A stretch of 8,748 bases of DNA from Candidatus Hydrogenedentota bacterium (GTDB taxonomy: Bacteria > Hydrogenedentota > Hydrogenedentia > Hydrogenedentales > CAITNO01), in the NCBI GenBank assembly GCA_903822375.1, contig CAIJOU010000248.1, positions 1 to 8,748 on the forward strand, given 5' to 3'. Positions 6,287 through 8,748 of this stretch are shown piece after piece. The notes beneath the pieces are model-generated. The model had not been told where the DNA came from, did not search any database, and saw only the letters and a program-made list of their open reading frames with translations. Both the position numbers and the translations under genes were made by a program. Each line of letters starts with the position of its first letter. Position 1 is the stretch's first letter.

Positions 6287-6958
6287 ATGAAAGTGCTTGT
6301 TGTCGAGGATGAGAAGGAAGTCGCGGGCCTCATACAGAAAGGCCTTCAAGAGCAGGGTTTCTCCGTCGAGGTGAGCCACCACGGCACGGAGGCCCTCGGC
6401 CTCGCCACCTCGCGCCAGTACGACGCCATCGTGCTGGACATCATGCTGCCCGGCCCCGACGGCCTGAGCATTCTGAAGACCCTCCGCAATCGGCGGAATG
6501 CGGTTCCGGTAATTTTGCTGACCGCGCGCAACGAGGTGGAGGAACGCGTGGAGGGGCTTGACCTCGGCGCGGACGACTACGTTACAAAACCCTTCTACGT
6601 CGAGGAACTCATCTCCCGCATCCAGGCCGTGGTGCGGCGGGCGTCGGGAAACCAGTTGAGCCTCTTGCAGGCGGGAGACTTCACCGTCAACCTGATCACC
6701 CACGAGGCAAGGCGCGGTGCCAGGGCTATCCGGCTGACCGCCCGCGAGTTCGGCCTGCTCGAATACCTGATGCGCTCGCCCGGCCGCGTCTATACGCGGA
6801 CCCAGATTATCGAGCACGTCTTCGGCTACGACTTTGACCCCAACACCAACCTTGTCGACGTGTACATCCAGCGGCTGCGCAAGAAGATCATGGGAAACTC
6901 CGATTCGGACCTCATCGAAACGGTCCGCGGTGTCGGATACAGGTTCCTGAAGCCATGA
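6287..6958 (+). CDS. OmpR/CusR-type DNA-binding response regulator
   Basis: A 223-residue protein of normal length for the OmpR/PhoB family. The receiver domain spans about residues 1-117: acidic pair E7/D8, phospho-acceptor D51 (VLDIMLP), T79 (LLTA), Y98 and K101 (KPF). The winged-helix DNA-binding domain spans about 125-221, with LTAREFGLLEYL (150-161), a recognition-helix region NTNLVDVYIQRLRKK (186-200) and the C-terminal hairpin ETVRGVGYRF (211-220). The pattern is closest, from memory, to the heavy-metal CusR/CopR/CzcR subgroup rather than PhoB. It is activated by phosphotransfer from the kinase encoded immediately downstream and probably binds the palindrome at 6225-6242. The ATG at 6287 begins directly at MKVLVVEDE, the usual family N-terminus; no Shine-Dalgarno is present and the -10 suggests a leaderless message. 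The stop overlaps the kinase start. Confidence 0.95.
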   Translation: MKVLVVEDEKEVAGLIQKGLQEQGFSVEVSHHGTEALGLATSRQYDAIVLDIMLPGPDGLSILKTLRNRRNAVPVILLTARNEVEERVEGLDLGADDYVTKPFYVEELISRIQAVVRRASGNQLSLLQAGDFTVNLITHEARRGARAIRLTAREFGLLEYLMRSPGRVYTRTQIIEHVFGYDFDPNTNLVDVYIQRLRKKIMGNSDSDLIETVRGVGYRFLKP

Positions 6959-8457
6959 AGCTCCTGCAGCTGCCGCCGTTAAGGTCGTTCCGGCTGCGCA
7001 TCGCGCTTTTCTCGGTCCTTGTCTCGGGCGTCGTGCTGGCCGTGTTCGTCAGCCTCACCATCGAGGCGGTCCACCGCATCACCGAACAGCGCATGGACGA
7101 ACGCATCAAGGAGTTTGCGCACAAGCACCTTGTGGGGCCCCGCGAACCGGGACATTGGGAACGCGTCAGCGATTCTTTGCGCTTCTTCCTGGGGGATGAC
7201 AAGAAGGAGGCCTTCATTCTTCTGGTCAAAGACCGGGATGGCGGCACGCTGTACGTTTCGTCCAACTGGCCGAGGGAGCTTTCCGCGGACCTGTTTCCCG
7301 CCGCCAATGCGTGGGGCCGCTATTCGGAACCCCCTCCCGACACGTCGCGGCCGCGCCGTTCGCGTGGTCCACAGGACGCGAAGAACACCCGGCAGACCTC
7401 GCCGCCCGCAATGCCGACGCAGTTGAAGACCGCGGAATTCTTCACCCGCGAGGCGGACGGCATAAAGTGGCGCATCGGCATGACAGGCAGTCCGGAGCTG
7501 ACCTTCGTGCTGGGACTGAACACGCGGCGCATCACGGAAGAAATGGCGCAAATCCGTCACGCCGTTCTGATGGCGCTGCCCATCGCCCTGCTGCTCGTCG
7601 CAGTGGGAGCGTGGTGGATATCCCAGCGCGCACTCAAGCCCATCCAGGCGGTCACGGGAACCATCCGGGTGGTCAAGACCAAGGGCCTTTCCCAGCGCAT
7701 CTCGGACCAGAACGAGGACCGCGAATTCTCCGAGCTCATCGCGCTGTTCAACGACATGATGGACTGGCTGGAGAACAGTTTCCGCCAGGCGGTGCGGTTC
7801 AGCGCGGACGCGTCGCACGAATTGAAAACGCCGCTGACCGTGCTGCAGGCCCAGTTGGAGCAGGCCGTGCACGAGGCCGAGCCGGGTTCGGCGGAGCAGC
7901 GCCGTTACGTGGCCTTCGGCAGGGAACTCCAGCGCCTGAAGAGCATCACGCAAAAACTGCTGCTGCTTTCCAGAATTGACGCGGGGGAACTGAAGTTCAA
8001 CCTGCGGCCGCTGGACTTGAGCCAAATGGTTGAAGGCATCGCCGAGGACACCGAAATCCTTGCGCCCGAGGTCAGGGTTGAAAGCGACATCACGCCCGGC
8101 ATTCAGGTGATGGGCGACGCCGACCTGATGAAACAGGTCATTCAGAATCTCGCGGCCAATGCCGTCAAGTACAACTACAAGGGCGGGTTCATCCGCATGA
8201 CACTTCAGGCCGACGGGCAGCGAATACGCTTCTCCATCGCAAATTCGGGAAGTGGCATCCCCCCCGAGGACCGCGACAAAGTATTCACCCGCTTCTACCG
8301 CGGCGACAAGGCCCGCAGCCGGACCGTCAGCGGTGCCGGACTGGGCCTGAGCATCGCACGTGAAATCGTCCGGGCGCACCAGGGCGAACTTGTGCTGGAG
8401 ACTAGTTCGGAAGAAAACACTGTCTTTTCGATGGCCCTCCCAAGAGCGGGTGCTTGA
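6955..8457 (+). CDS. Heavy-metal-type membrane sensor histidine kinase
   Basis: A 500-residue inner-membrane kinase. TM1 is about residues 15-38, the periplasmic sensor 39-202, TM2 203-222, HAMP 223-276. The HisKA domain carries the phospho-acceptor H288 in FSADASHELKTPL. The ATPase domain has the N-box (NLAANAVKYN, N398/N402), G1 box NSGSGIP (430-436), F-box FTRFYRGD (444-451) and G2 box GAGLGL (460-465). Asn430 replaces the usual Asp of DxGxG, as is common in CusS-type sensors, which also supports the heavy-metal group. The sensor contains histidines H40, H56, H58 and H67 near TM1 and a Pro/Arg-rich stretch at 124-156 that looks disordered and may explain a length slightly above the usual 450-480. 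The start ATG overlaps the regulator's TGA (ATGA), so translation is probably coupled. The ligand is unknown; a metal is the family-based guess. Confidence 0.93.
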   Translation: MKLLQLPPLRSFRLRIALFSVLVSGVVLAVFVSLTIEAVHRITEQRMDERIKEFAHKHLVGPREPGHWERVSDSLRFFLGDDKKEAFILLVKDRDGGTLYVSSNWPRELSADLFPAANAWGRYSEPPPDTSRPRRSRGPQDAKNTRQTSPPAMPTQLKTAEFFTREADGIKWRIGMTGSPELTFVLGLNTRRITEEMAQIRHAVLMALPIALLLVAVGAWWISQRALKPIQAVTGTIRVVKTKGLSQRISDQNEDREFSELIALFNDMMDWLENSFRQAVRFSADASHELKTPLTVLQAQLEQAVHEAEPGSAEQRRYVAFGRELQRLKSITQKLLLLSRIDAGELKFNLRPLDLSQMVEGIAEDTEILAPEVRVESDITPGIQVMGDADLMKQVIQNLAANAVKYNYKGGFIRMTLQADGQRIRFSIANSGSGIPPEDRDKVFTRFYRGDKARSRTVSGAGLGLSIAREIVRAHQGELVLETSSEENTVFSMALPRAGA

Positions 8458-8464
8458 ATCCAGT

Positions 8465-8748
8465 CTACAGATACCCAAGTGACTTCAGGATGCCCCGTCC
8501 CTCCGGGTTTCCTTCCTGTTCCGTTTCAGGACCGCGCGGGCCGCGCTCGGGTTTGGTGTTTACCCCGTCCAATCCCGTCTTGCCCTTCATGGATACGGGC
8601 ACTTCAATCGGGCCGGCCGGCTTCAGTGCTTTGCCTGCAAGTCCCGGATAATCCACCGGGTACCGGTGCACCTTGAACACCGCGTTGAGGTAATGCCCGC
8701 GGTCATCTACGCCGGGCTGTTCGCCCGCAGCCAGGATGCCGCCGCGAA
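8465..8748 (-). CDS. Unrecognised protein, C-terminal part only (5' end outside window)
   Basis: An open minus-strand frame enters from the right edge and ends at TAG (8465-8467), giving 93 complete residues. It reads through RGGILAAGEQPGVDDRGHY, an FKVHRYPVDYPGLAGKAL segment and a charged, Gly/Pro/Glu-rich tail (KPERGPRGPETEQEGNPEGR) ending in KSLGYL. A GTG at 8680 could start a 71-codon ORF, but the frame stays open and protein-like upstream, so this is more likely the tail of a longer gene. Its 3' end faces that of the kinase gene with only 7 bp between them. The family is not recognised and no function is proposed. The reading frame is supported mainly by plausible composition. Confidence 0.55.
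   Translation of the reverse strand, partial: RGGILAAGEQPGVDDRGHYLNAVFKVHRYPVDYPGLAGKALKPAGPIEVPVSMKGKTGLDGVNTKPERGPRGPETEQEGNPEGRGILKSLGYL

Noticed and set aside
6227..6817. Minus-strand ORF of 196 codons over the response regulator
   Set aside because: It is antisense to a canonical receiver/winged-helix gene and overlaps the operator and promoter.
8458..8464. Intrinsic terminator between the convergent genes
   Set aside because: Only 7 bp separate the two stop codons, and I saw no GC hairpin with a T tract near either end.
6979..8478. Minus-strand ORF of 499 codons
   Set aside because: It is an antisense shadow of the histidine kinase gene, whose HisKA and ATPase motifs are unambiguous.

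Overview
The window is GC-rich bacterial DNA with Gram-negative-style genes: a very large exported surface or periplasmic protein, and a heavy-metal-type two-component system. The giant protein combines PKD domains, purple-acid-phosphatase-N-like (fibronectin-like) domains and calcineurin-type phosphoesterase domains, and a hydrophobic C-terminal tail appears to begin at the window edge. This style resembles environmental lineages such as Hydrogenedentota, Planctomycetota or other PVC-type bacteria. That placement is an impression of style, not a demonstrated assignment. No rRNA, tRNA, CRISPR array, transposase or phage gene was seen.

Layout. Positions 1-6110 (minus strand) are one uninterrupted reading frame of 2036 codons whose 3' end lies beyond the left edge. 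In order it encodes: a signal peptide; an unrecognised helical domain of about 410 residues with LTxxQ-like segments; PKD1; fibronectin-like domain 1; phosphoesterase 1; PKD2; PKD3; fibronectin-like domain 2; phosphoesterase 2; four PKD repeats of exactly 81 residues; one divergent PKD; and the start of a hydrophobic tail. Positions 6111-6286 are a compact divergent control region. Positions 6287-6958 and 6955-8457 (plus strand) encode an OmpR-family response regulator and its histidine kinase, overlapping by ATGA. Positions 8465-8748 (minus strand) hold the C-terminal end of an unrecognised gene that enters from the right and converges on the kinase gene with 7 bp between them.

How it may work together. 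A perfect 18-bp palindrome, GATTACAATATTGTAATC (6225-6242), closely resembles the E. coli CusR copper box. It lies exactly 32 bp from a TATAAT hexamer facing the regulator gene and exactly 32 bp from a TAAAAT hexamer facing the giant phosphatase gene. The arrangement parallels the E. coli cusRS/cusCFBA divergent region, with a surface phosphoesterase in place of the efflux pump. The inference is that the two-component system controls itself and the phosphatase, possibly in response to a metal or envelope signal. The regulator gene also looks leaderless, since its -10 hexamer ends 6 nt before the ATG.
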